NCBI RefSeq assembly: GCF_040581485.1
Contig: NC_090134.1
Span: 21,723,698 to 21,787,697 of the forward strand
Length of the DNA: 64,000 bases
Direction of reading: 5' to 3'
DNA from: Linepithema humile
Taxonomy: Eukaryota; Arthropoda; Insecta; Hymenoptera; Formicidae
Shown piece by piece: positions 10,823-22,201 of this stretch (positions are counted from its first letter, which is position 1; the number at the start of each line of letters is the position of its first letter). The notes under the pieces are model-generated. The model saw nothing but the letters and a program-made list of their open reading frames with translations, had not been told where the DNA came from and made no database searches. The position numbers and the translations under genes were made by a program.

Positions 10823-11341
10823 ATGGCAGATATGGACATTTCTAACGGAAAGGAAGTGGAACCAAAAGTGCAAGATAATTCTTTTATAAATCATTTGAAA
10901 TCGCAAGAGGAATATGATCAATCTGATCGGATTTATGGTAGAAAATTGCAATCCCCGATACTTGGTTATAATTATCAACTTCCTAATTTATCAACAAATT
11001 GTGTATCTGTCACTACTTTGGATACATCTCTATTACATGTAATATTCAACAAAATATAGAATTTTATCCTAGCTTGCTAACTTTTCTATTAAAATCTGCA
11101 TTTATATATATTACTGCATTTATAGATTCCAATTTACACTCATTTAAAAATATATGACCTAAAACCTGTGCAATTACCGGAAGTACCGTCGATTTTGTCA
11201 GCATTACATTTGCAATTTTCGTGAGTATTACATTATTAAATATTATAATATAATAATATTAATATAAATAATAAATTTATTTTCAGGGAAGATACTGTAC
11301 TCAGCAAATCTTCCAGAGAAATATCGATTAACACATGTTAG
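10823..11341 (+). CDS. Unrecognised small three-exon gene, about 121 aa
   Basis: I do not recognise this protein. Three exons, 10823-11038, 11126-11220 and 11287-11341, join in frame (216+95+55 nt) through good GT/AG introns and end at TAG, which is better support than the single ORF alone. The product is hydrophilic at the N-terminus (EVEPKVQDN, SQEEYDQSD), has no signal peptide or membrane segment, and ends in SSREISINTC. The start is uncertain: the first ATG at 10823 precedes a good acceptor (TTATGGCAG ending at 10829), so with a 5' non-coding exon ending near 10738 translation would begin at the ATG at 10832, three codons in. Exon 3 could also be a non-final exon of a longer model. Function unknown. 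Confidence 0.6.
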
Positions 11342-12841
11342 ACATCAAGAAACCGGCTTTTGGAAATTTTCGTGCATTATAAAGACAACTTTAAAGAGAA
11401 AAGTAAAGCCAATAATATAATTATCAGCGATAGAACAACAAAAATAAGTTTGTGACTTTTATTGCCAGACCTTATACATATATGCATTAAGATCCTTTAT
11501 ATAAAAATTAATTTCACTATATTATATAAATATATCTTACCAATCTTATCGCCATATTAGTATTCTATTATTTAAAAATTAAAAACCAAGTACACACATT
11601 AAAAAATATTTAAATATACAAGAAAAATGGAAAAAATATTTGTTATTTAAAACGCGCAGATTTAGACAAATTTTTAAAAAATAAATTGTTTAAAAATATA
11701 TGTATGCAAATATATATATTTTTATCAAATATTTTATTACTATTTTCGTCGTAAAACGTTTTGGTTTTATTGGATATAATGTAACTAAAAATACTCCCAG
11801 TATCATAACACTTATCGGCGTATCAGTTATTAGTATTCTATAACGCGACTTTATGGAAGTTTTATGCATGTGTTGCATTAAGAAGGAAAAATATAAAAAA
11901 TCTATGCGTAGCACATAAACGACGTCATTTGCAAAGCGAGATTATATTTGTTAAAAACAAGAAATATTTATCTTATAATTATCATTATATTTTCACGTGC
12001 TCCAGTATATCATATTGCGTTTATATTGCGTAAATCCAATTGGTAATTGACTTGCATTGATCTAAAAGAAAAGTGTGACGCTGACGTAAGTTTCCTTATA
12101 TTTGAATTTAAATGTACTTTATTAAAATTAATATGAACGTGAATGTGTAGGTTGTTCAATTTATTAGAAATCCTATTTGTATTCTTTACTGGTTTATATG
12201 TGAAATTAGTTTGTATCAAATACTTAAAGTCTGATAATTTTTATGATTTTCTTTAAGATATAAAACGTACACATATATGTCATGTTTATTTTTGAAAAAG
12301 TTAAAAAACATTTTTTATAGTTTACACACCTATAAAGAAGTAAACAAGATAAAAAAACAAGGTTATAAACTTTCGTACGTATCATACGCCATATATGTTA
12401 ATTATATCGAGCGCAATTCGCGAGACAAGAATCGATTATGGTAAATTTTTTTTATTAAAAAGTCTAATGACGATATACTGCTATGCCTTACTTTGGACAC
12501 ATAAATGAAAGTAAAATCCGTTTTTTTTCTTTCTTTTTTGTAAAGTCAATCTTGACCAGATGTCACAATCTCAAAGTGCGTAATGTAATTTTTTGTCTGA
12601 TAATTTTTTTTATCTGAAGTTAAAAAATGGTTTTATTCCTTTGTTTATCACTGTATTGCGAATGTATGTGCGTTTATATGCAAATATATATTTTATGAGA
12701 CGTCATATACATGATATTACTATTGCGCGTATCGTATATAATTAAAACATGAGTCACTTTACTGATTTATATACCAGCATTCATAAAGCAGTTTTATAAT
12801 TATCGCAACTACCTGCAAAATATTGAAAAGAATTTTCGAAC
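11342..12841. other. Intergenic, small gene to GMC gene
   Basis: AT-rich, no gene seen; minus-strand frames at 11690-11914 and 12010-12219 look like chance. The last 80 bases contain TTATATACC near 12767, a possible TATA element about 70 bases before the GMC start codon. Confidence 0.5.
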
Positions 12842-14889
12842 ATGTCGAGCGGAGTACTTAGCAGTATCAGCATATTATTTGCTGTAATCATATCGTTAAA
12901 CGGGCAACCGCCGTTCAACGCGTATCAGAATTTTTACAATAACGCAAGAGAATGGAACATAGGAAATATAGCACAAGTAGGAATTGGATTGTTCGGCTTT
13001 CTGCAGCAGAATCAACGTTTTGTAGACCAAGAAGTGCCGGATGTGACTCCGCAGTTCGGGACCACGTATGACTTCGTAATAGTGGGCGCCGGCACGGCCG
13101 GTGCCACGCTAGCCGCGAGAATGAGTGAAATTCCTCAAGCAAAAGTGTTGTTAATAGAAGCTGGAGGCCACGAGAACCTTTTCATGGACATCCCGTTGAT
13201 CGTCAACCTCTTGCAATTGAGCGACGAGCTCAACTGGAAATTTCAAACTAAACCGTCAGACAAGTACTGTCTTGGCATGATCGACAACAGCTGCAGCTGG
13301 CCGAGAGGCAAAGTACTCGGCGGTAGCAGCGTGTTAAACTACATGATCGCCACTAGAGGCGGCGCCGAGGATTACGATCGCTGGGCCAAAATGGGGAACG
13401 ACGGCTGGGCTTACAAGGACGTTCTCAAGTACTTCAAGAAACTTGAAACGATCAATATGCCGGAGATGGAGGCGGATGTTGCGTACCGCGGAACCAAAGG
13501 GCCGTTACACGTCTCTTCTTCGACATACCGCACGCCGTTGGCGGAAGCGTTTTTACGCGCCGGCCAGGAGCTGGGATATCCGATAGTGGATTACAACGGG
13601 AAGAATATGATCGGATTCTCGTACCTGCAAAGTACGACCGTGAACGGCACCCGTGCAAGCAGCAATAGTGCGTATCTGCATCCAATTCGCCAACGCAAGA
13701 ATCTGCGCGTGACCCTTAACAGTACGGTGAGAAAAGTGTTGATCGACCGTCGTACGAATCGAGTGATTGGCGTGGAGTTCGCGAAAGACCGTCGGATTAT
13801 TTCCGTCTTTGCGAGCAAAGAGGTGATCTTGTGCGCGGGCGCCATCATGTCGCCGCAGCTGTTGATGCTGTCCGGCATCGGACCTTCCGACCATCTCACC
13901 GATCTCGGGATCGACTTTGTTCACGATGCACCGTCCGTTGGTGAAAACTTGATGGATCATATAGCTTACGGCGGCCTGACGTGGCTGGTGAAGGAACCGA
14001 TAAGTTTACGGTTAATAGATATATTCAGCTCCGCATATACCTCAGATTTTCTCACAAGGCGATCGGGGCCACTGACAATTCCGGGCGGGTGCGAAGCACT
14101 CGCTTTCATCGACACGAAGCGGCCGGAAGAACACAGTGGTCTACCGGATATCGAATTCCTGTTTGTCAGCAGTGCAATTATAGGTGATTTAATTCAACCC
14201 ATTATAATGAATTTCAATAACAAAGAACGCGATACTTCGTATAAGTATTTGGGCAAACATGGCTGGTCCATATTACCGCTGTTGTTGAAACCGAAAAGTC
14301 GCGGGCGAATAAGATTGCTGGCTAATGATATTAGTGTTAAACCGGAGATCACGCCAAATTACTTCGACGATCCCGAGGATGTCAGGACAATGATCGCCGG
14401 TATTAAGAACGCGATGAGCGTCGGCCGGACAAAGGTAATGCAGGCGTTCGGTTCGGAATTATTAAACGACACTATTTCGGGATGCGAGAAGTACAAATAT
14501 GATTCTTATGCTTACTGGGAGTGTGCGATAAGGACATTGACGATCACAATCTATCACTACTCCGGGACTTGTAAAATGGGGCCAAGAGGGGATGCCACTG
14601 CTGTTGTCGATCCGGAATTAAAGGTAGCGTTTGTTGAGAATAAAATTAAAATTGAACTACGAGAGATTTGAGGGACGGTACTGTGCTGTGATTTATATCG
14701 AAATGCTTTATGAATTAAATGTGCAATGTTTCGCAGGTGATCGGTGTTCGAGGGCTGAGGATAGCAGACGCATCCATCATGCCTGAGATTATATCGGCGC
14801 ACATAAATTTACCCGTTTTTATGATCGCCGAGAAGGCGGCAGATATAATCAAGGAAGAATGGGGATACTTGAAGAAATCACAATCTTGA
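12842..14889 (+). CDS. Secreted GMC oxidoreductase (glucose dehydrogenase-like, FAD)
   Basis: FAD-dependent GMC-family oxidoreductase, 644 residues, within the usual insect range. Exon 1 12842-14623 and exon 2 14737-14889 join in phase 0. An N-terminal hydrophobic segment (residues about 5-20) suggests secretion. The dinucleotide-binding motif DFVIVGAGTAGATLAARMSE lies near residue 77. GMC signature 1 is PRGKVLGGSSVLNYMIATRG and signature 2 is GAIMSPQLLMLSGIG. The active-site region has YHYSGTCKMGP (His about 571) and ISAHINLP (His616), the His/His arrangement known from glucose oxidase rather than the Asn of many family members. Insect members act on glucose, ecdysone or other alcohols; the substrate cannot be read here. 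Exon 2 is essential: intron retention would end the protein after 15 further residues without His616. The gene lies between the unknown small gene and oaf, all on +. Confidence 0.93.
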
Positions 14890-16523
14890 TGTTTCAAGTG
14901 TTTTTTCAAATTAGATGTAAATGTTATTATGTAAAGTGAGTTTTACAGCTGTAAACCTTGAAATATAATGCAGGGACATTGTGAAAACTGAGAAATTTAC
15001 AGCTTAATTATGAGAGATATGTATGTATGTATAAAAATTTATTTATTATGGTCAGGTAAGGTTGTACTGAAGCGACATATTTAGACGTGCATAGATTAAT
15101 AATAAGTAGCTTTGAGGGCAAATGTTGAAATATGCATAGTGATGAATATATGCAATAGTGATGAATATATGTCTTTCGAATATATTTTCAAAATGGTATT
15201 TTAAGTATTTTTTTTCTTCTAAATTAATGCGAGCATTAAAAACAATCTAAAAAAGATTGTTTAAATATCTGTTGTGTTTTTGGTATCTAATATTGCGCGA
15301 ACATTTCTTTTCTCTGTGAAATTTAAACTAGAACTTTATGTAAAATTTATAACAATTTTGTTTTAAATAGATATATGAAATAAAATTAAGAAAAATACAT
15401 TAAAAATACATTTATATGTATAGGTATGTTTCTCCGATCTTATTACTACATAAATAATTCATCACTTGAAAAAGAAGAGTAAGACATAAAAATACTTAAA
15501 ATTATATATATTAAAAAATAAAAAAAAAATCTGGCAACGTTATTAGAGAAAATGTAAAATTTTTTGTAGAGAAACGAAGCCTATAAAATAATATAAAGGA
15601 ATTTATAAAGATTAAGCTATAAAAAAGAAATAACGTCTAAGATGACATCATAAAACGATTATAACAATCAATTCCGGAAATTCTCTTACAAGCGAAAAAG
15701 GCAAAATAGCTGCTTCATACAGCACTCGAGATAATACAAAAATTGTGTATAAAAAATAATAAATGACAATTTTAAAGAGCTTATGTAAATCTCCTAAAAT
15801 CTCTTACTTAAATCATGGATGTGATATTCATCGTTAAAAAGATATCCGCAAGTATTTTCAAGAATATTCAGTACATTCAATATTCACCAAGATTAGACAT
15901 GCAGCAAATTAGCCGATTAATGCGCCGCATTAGACGTGCACGCGAATCGGCTTTCGCAATTATAATTCATATATTAATACAGCGTTTTCGATTATGCGAA
16001 TTTTTATCGACTTAAGGTTGATTAATCATTATTTTATTATGAATTCAAGTCTTTTATCGCGGCGAAGACAATGCAATGACGTCATTAACCTTGAATCGAT
16101 CAAAATAAATAAATGTAAAATATGTAATATGTAATATGTAAATATGTGGTTCAATTTATATTCTTACAATTATTCTTACCTTTAACGTGTCCAGATCCAG
16201 TATGTATCTCAGATAAGTCTTTTCATTATATTTGTCTTTTCGCGTAATACATTTCACTTTACAAAATTCAACGAAGCAGGTATTCAAACTGCATATGAAT
16301 AAAAAAAAATCAGATATTCTTCTTCCAGTGAATTGGCTACACTGGAGGCCAAGGGTTGAAACACAATGGCCAGAAATGTCCTAGCTGGAAAGGGTGTAAG
16401 AGTAAAAAGAAAATAGCAGTTTGATAGGTCAACGTTAGGTTATACTCAATGAAGTAATTTTCTTTAAACAAAATCGGCTCGTCGCTCTCGGACGTGGAGG
16501 TGAGCGTCGATAGTGATTGCAAC
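14890..16523. other. Intergenic, GMC gene to oaf
   Basis: AT-rich 3' flank of the GMC gene, then spacer. No gene seen. From about 16325 base composition becomes more balanced and leads into the oaf 5' UTR. Confidence 0.5.
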
Positions 16524-16535
16524 ATGCGACAATGA
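16524..16535 (+). promoter_or_regulatory. Mini-uORF overlapping the oaf start codon
   Basis: ATG CGA CAA TGA at 16524-16535: a three-codon upstream reading frame whose stop codon overlaps the oaf ATG (16532-16534) as ATGA. Such an arrangement could lower or tune initiation at the main ATG; this is inference from layout and applies only if the mRNA begins upstream of 16524. Confidence 0.5.
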
Positions 16536-17748
16536 AGAGATTCAACGAATTTCTTGCGACCTGCGTCGTATTACAATTCTTGTGCGGTACATGCACTACA
16601 CACTTGCTCATAAACGTCAAAAATCAGGTACAAGTGGATGCATGCCTATAAAAATTATTTAATCGGAAAATTTATAATTTATTTAGAAAGGATACTGAGA
16701 CTTTCAGATAAATAATTTGTAGAAATATTTATCGAGTTAACCTAGGAATATCTTGATATAACCTTTGACCTAAATATCAAATATTTTTTCATATAATAAA
16801 TATATCTGTAGCTTATAAATAATTTTACTATTAGTATTATTAATGAAGTTTTCTTCCATTGTAGGGTGGTGATATTCTTCTAGAAACAATCTCATCTAAT
16901 GTGACAGAAGATCTGATTACTCTCGAATTTCAACGTTCTGATGGTACACTAGTTACGCAACTCATTGATTTTAAGAATGTAATTATTTTTTTAATATTAC
17001 AGTTTACACAAGTAGAATTCTTTCCTACTTATTTCTATAAACTCTGTTATACAGGAAGTTCAAGTTATAAAAGCTTTAGTGCTGGGTGAAGAAGAACGTG
17101 GACAAAATCAATATCAAGTCATGTGTTTTGTAAATCATTTTTATAAGGTAGATTTCATATCGTCTGACGCAATGTCTAAATTGCGTCAAAAAAATCCTGG
17201 TACTGTGCGTGTAGCGGAGGAGGACAGAGGCCATGTTAATTATACAATGGACTTATTCTTGGATGTGTCTCAGTCTAAAGAAATCTCAAAACACGTTACT
17301 ACACTTTGTACGGAAGCAACTGGATCAACCTATACAAGAAATGACGATATAAAACAATGGGTTCAACGACCAGGTAATTATTTGCAATTTATAACCATCA
17401 TTACATACATTGCTATATAAATTAATTTTTATGGTATTGTCAGGTTCTTCCGAAGAATTGCTCATGGCAGCTGTATATAACTTTACAACTATGCCGCAAT
17501 CAGGTATAAATGACACGAGACCATTGTTGGTCTCCAAATGTGCTGACACATCAAATCTTTGGGCATCTTGTACATGCTCTCTGGAATTATGCATCGGTTG
17601 GTATCCATGTGGTCTAAAGTTTTGCAAAGGAAAATCCGATGGCAAGAAAGTAGCTAGCACTTATCGATGCGGTATAAAAACCTGTAAGAAATGTTTTATA
17701 TTCTCATATTATTCTAAAATGAAACAAAACTGTCTGTGGGACGAATGA
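16532..17748 (+). CDS. oaf: Out at first protein (oaf orthologue)
   Basis: Secreted protein of the out-at-first family, 277 residues, close to the vertebrate OAF length. Four exons, 16532-16627, 16865-16978, 17055-17373 and 17444-17748 (96+114+319+305 nt), join with phases 0, 0, 1. Exon 1 encodes a signal peptide (FLATCVVLQFLCGTC). The family core is plain: HLLINVKNQGG, EDLITLEFQRSDGTL, LGEEERGQNQYQVMCF and SDAMSKLRQKNP. The C-terminal exon is cysteine-rich (CTCSLELCIGWYPCGLKFC), typical of the family. Molecular function is not established; the Drosophila gene was named from an embryonic and neural phenotype. The stop is TGA followed by C, a context that can be leaky, and Drosophila oaf is known for a UGA readthrough form; here an in-frame TAG follows only five codons later, so a long extension is not encoded. 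Confidence 0.93.
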
Positions 17749-18370
17749 CGTATAAGAACACTGTAGGTTGAAATTTCGAATGTAAACTGAAAATATTGAT
17801 GAGATAGACAGATTGGAATGAAGAAAGTAAGCGAATTATGCTAGAAACAAATTCGAGATCTTAGAGATGATTTTTCAAGAAAATACTTTAAGTAGTGAAA
17901 ATATGAAACACATTTGAGGAAATATGAAACAATTTTTGAAGAAAAACTAAAATTTTCAATATTTTATTAAAATAATCATTGTTAATTTGAATTTTGATGA
18001 GTATACATTAAAATAATTTTAGATATTTTGTGATAAATTGATTAAAATTTACATGTTTTATAAATATTAATATAAATCTGGATATATGTTGGAATAGCGA
18101 AATTATCTTGTTTCATTTCAATACTTGTTTTCAATTATATACGTAATTGAAGCCAAAGAAAATTAATATATTGTTACAAGATTATATTAGATTTATACAA
18201 GTGCTGGAGATTCTGAAAACATAATAATAATGAATTAAGTTTTAAAGGAGATTATATTAAGGAGTTGTATTTAATTCTTATGAACAATTCAATTCAGAAC
18301 AATTCACAACTAAATGTTTAAAAAGTTCACCCATTTCTTGTTTATAGAAAGATTTTATCAAATATAATTT

Positions 18371-18410
18371 ACACACACACATACACACACATATATACAC
18401 ACACACACAT
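18371..18410. repeat. (CA)n/(TA)n microsatellite
   Basis: Interrupted runs of ACACAC and ATATAT. Confidence 0.85.
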
Positions 18411-18645
18411 ATATTTTATTGAGTGGATATTTGTAACATTTATAATTTTTTTGTTTAACTTATATGGGAATCATAGCTCAATACATTCCAACATTTGTAT
18501 TAAAATATTTTAATTTAAAATATCGTTTTTAATTCTACTTTTGCAGAATTTAGAATGTACTTTCCTATAGCAAATTAAAAAGGATACAAAACTACTTCCG
18601 GATAAGAAATATCTGTAAATATATTTAAAAAGTATCTGCGATAAT

Positions 18646-18697
18646 TTTTTGGAACATATAGAACGTTCTTATGATTAACTATTATATGTTCCAAAAA
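18646..18697. repeat. Perfect 15-bp inverted repeat (hairpin)
   Basis: TTTTTGGAACATATA at 18646-18660 and its exact reverse complement at 18683-18697, separated by a 22-base loop that itself begins with the palindrome GAACGTTC. It lies in the presumed oaf 3' flank. Confidence 0.8.
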
Positions 18698-21600
18698 CAT
18701 TACCACAGATGTTTCTTTCACTTTCACTGAGTTTATCTAACATTCCCGATTGTTATGTTTTTTACATCTATGATAAACGAAATCATTCCAGTTTATATAC
18801 CCGGTAATTTTTACTTAGAATATTTTTCATACGAATTATATATGTTACAAATAATCCACTCGAAGCACAAAAATGTTTTACTTTATATCTCGTCTAGAAA
18901 TAATTTCTTTGACAAAATGTATGTAGAAAATTTTATACTGAGACTTGTAAAGCTGCCATTTATACATTGTATGTGTGTACATTATAAGTTCCAATTGTAC
19001 ATAATGCAGGCACGTATGCTGAGACACAAATAACGATAAATATCTAACGACGATCTAGACAATGTATATATATATATAAATCTGTGTTAATAGTCGAGAA
19101 TTGTACAGTCTATACAAGATTTGCAGTATCGCGTGCGAGACTTTATAAGAATTATTATCAATTTGTATTAATACTGTAAGTATTTATAAAGAATGTCTTT
19201 GCACGTTTCAATGAGAGAGTACATATCTAGTGTACCATTGTGAACAAGACTGCAAAATCTGTCCATTTAACATTTAAGCCATTGCTCTCTGAAATCCTTC
19301 ACGTTACTTGTACATGTAACACATCGCATTTACAATAAGAGAAAAATTGTCTTAAGCGAGAAGAAATACGTATGTATACTTACGCTTGTAATCCGATGTT
19401 TGCGAAACGTTTGCGATCAATATCTAGCAATATTTGATGTCGTTTAGTCAGCAAGTACTGTACTGTGAATAGAAGATGCATGTGTTAATGGTGCTGAGGA
19501 GAATTGTACCCGGCACGACTTCCTTGATAGACCCTCACTACCTATTGTCGCATCCTTCTAAGCAGCCGAGCGTAGAACTTGACTCTAGAAGAAATATTGA
19601 TAAATGTGCGGTAATTGCGATACATTAAGAAACAGAGCCGGGATTACAGCTCGGTAAATCCAACAACAGATTCCAAATTGATCCTTAGAATTGATTAATC
19701 ACACAAGCTACTTGTATTTTGTAACACGCATAAGTGGAAAGAACGATACTGAAAGGTACATTTTTTGACTTGCCTCGGCTGCTAAAATATTATCGCAATT
19801 TATTTTAATTGGAATATCTAATCCCGACTCCGCTATGGACGATTCATAAATTACATTGAACGACATCGGCATTACTTAAATCACAAACACTATAAGAAAA
19901 GCAATCGCACAATTCCATTAGACATTTACGTTAAATCAATGGGGATTAATACATGAAATTTACAGAATAAAGTCACAATAGCAATACATCATTTGTATAG
20001 AAATATATGTATATATACTCAGCAGAGGCTTGGAGACTAATTTTGAAGTCTTACTTTTAATTATGATAGCAATTTTATGTATATGATCGATGTTAGAAAC
20101 AAAAGGACAACATGTGCAATAAGAACTTGTAGGTAACGATAATATTTAAATATATATATAGTTTATTTAATATTTACTTTCTTCACGTGCCTGTTGATGA
20201 ATTAATAAATGTGCTATATTTATTTGCTTGAAAGATATTATATCTATAGTTATCCGGGATTTCAACACAGAGGATTATATGAATAGGATATGATGTAGGG
20301 AATGAGAAAATGTTCGTCAATGTTTAATCCACTTTGTATCAACCCCCTTTGATGTAATTTATGAGTATCACCACGCACTGTATGATTTCAGCTTTACACA
20401 TAAATGTACCTTATACACATATTTTTTATATATATTTAATAAAAAGAATTATAATATACATACATGTACGTGTTTTTAATTTCAGAATGTTGATCCTGAA
20501 AGACTGGTAAAGTATATGTGTGGCTAAATGCAAAATTAACTTGCACGACATATGCATTATTATTTGGAGAAAAAATTTTACGAAACGTTTACTAATATAC
20601 AGTTTTGTCGGGTACGAAATTTCTCAGAATCTTTATTCTAATTGCGGGGATGAATGTATATTTTATGACATATGTGTCACACATATATTACCAACCACAC
20701 GTATGTATATATTATACTATACATATAAAATAAAAGAAATGTAACAATGAAATTCTTTCAATAATGTATTATATTCTTTAGTGAAAGGATATTCTTTGAA
20801 GGATATCTGCAAATAAATGTTTATACCTAGTTCTATTAAGTACGATACATTAATAATAATAATGTTAATAATAGTAAATATAATAATATAGCAAAATATA
20901 ATAATAATAATTTAACCCAGAATTCTTTACACATCTCTATACACATCGAAAACGTTTCGCATCACTCGCATTTTTTCATTACCTCTATCAGGATTAAAAT
21001 TGTGCAACTTGTGCAAGGCACTGAAAATATTTAGCAAGTCAATAATTGATTTATAACAGAAATGTATTAATATCATTAAAATCATTAAAAATAAACTTTT
21101 GGGCGATAAAACTCAGCTGAGTCGTCTGGCATTAAAAGGTAAATCCATCTCAGAGAAAATACTTGTTAAGGCAAAACATTTCTTGATATGTACAAAAGCT
21201 TTCTAATATAACATAAATTTAATATCTCTCATTATCACTATTATCTCTGCTACTGTGTTATCTCTGATAATAAACCTATAGAAGTGATATCTACGTGAGT
21301 ATACAATCCTTTTTGCAATTTTATGCTATACTATTTGTGTGAGAGCTATGCACCATCAGCCGCCTATCGCTGTATTTTACACAAAAGAAGTAATTATTTA
21401 TCTACATAAGTTTATATAGGAGAAAATTTTGCTAAATTAGTTAAAAATGATAAACATTTCAGAATAATAGAAAAATGATTAAAAATACAATTTTGTAAAA
21501 TATAAAAAACAGATAAATCTTTGCTAAAATTTGACGACATTTTGAATCAATATTCGCATTAGACAATTTATTATATTAACATTTTACGATAAAGTTATAA

Positions 21601-22074
21601 AATAATTTTAATTTTAATTGGAATTTTACTTACTGCAGCTCATTGACAGGCGACATTTGTACACCACTGACTTGCATGAATATAATTTCAGTTGAACTGA
21701 AATTCATAAGAGATCGTGCTTATACATATGAGATACTCAGCCATAGATAAAATTCTCTAGAAAATAAAACTTGTAAAATAAACTCTGGAATTGCCGGTGC
21801 TAGAATTGCATAAAATCGAGTTGCGAACAATATCTCTCGCTCGTAAAAACATACGAAACTAAAATACTATTTTCAAAATTAATGAAAAAAAAAACATACC
21901 TTCTATCACGGAGAGATAAAAATGCTTTGATATATTTCGAGATAGCACCAACCATGCGATGACGTAAAATGTACACGAGCGTTCTTTCCGATCGAAGGAA
22001 GAGTCCGCCGCACGGGGATGCATACATCCAAGTCGAATCACGCAGATCGTCCCGTGCACTTTAAAGAAAAGGCA

Positions 22075-22154
22075 CTAGCTACTGTAGCAGGTCTTGCGTA
22101 CGTCCGCAAGTATAACACTGAAATCGTCGTCGGCCTTGGTCACATGCTCCATGC

Positions 22155-22201
<47 letters not shown>

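Larger units (their letters stand above)
17749..22074. other. Convergent intergenic region between oaf and Sox15
   Basis: AT-rich, probably containing the 3' UTRs of both convergent genes. No protein gene seen; ORFs near 18755-19033 and 20520-20744 are chance frames. Notable items are a CA/TA microsatellite near 18371-18410 and a perfect 15-base inverted repeat at 18646-18697. TTTATT near 21567 would be a minus-strand AATAAA for the Sox gene. Confidence 0.55.

Noticed and set aside
13452..13960. Minus-strand ORFs opposite the GMC gene.
   Set aside because: They mirror a conserved GMC coding exon and show no family features of their own.
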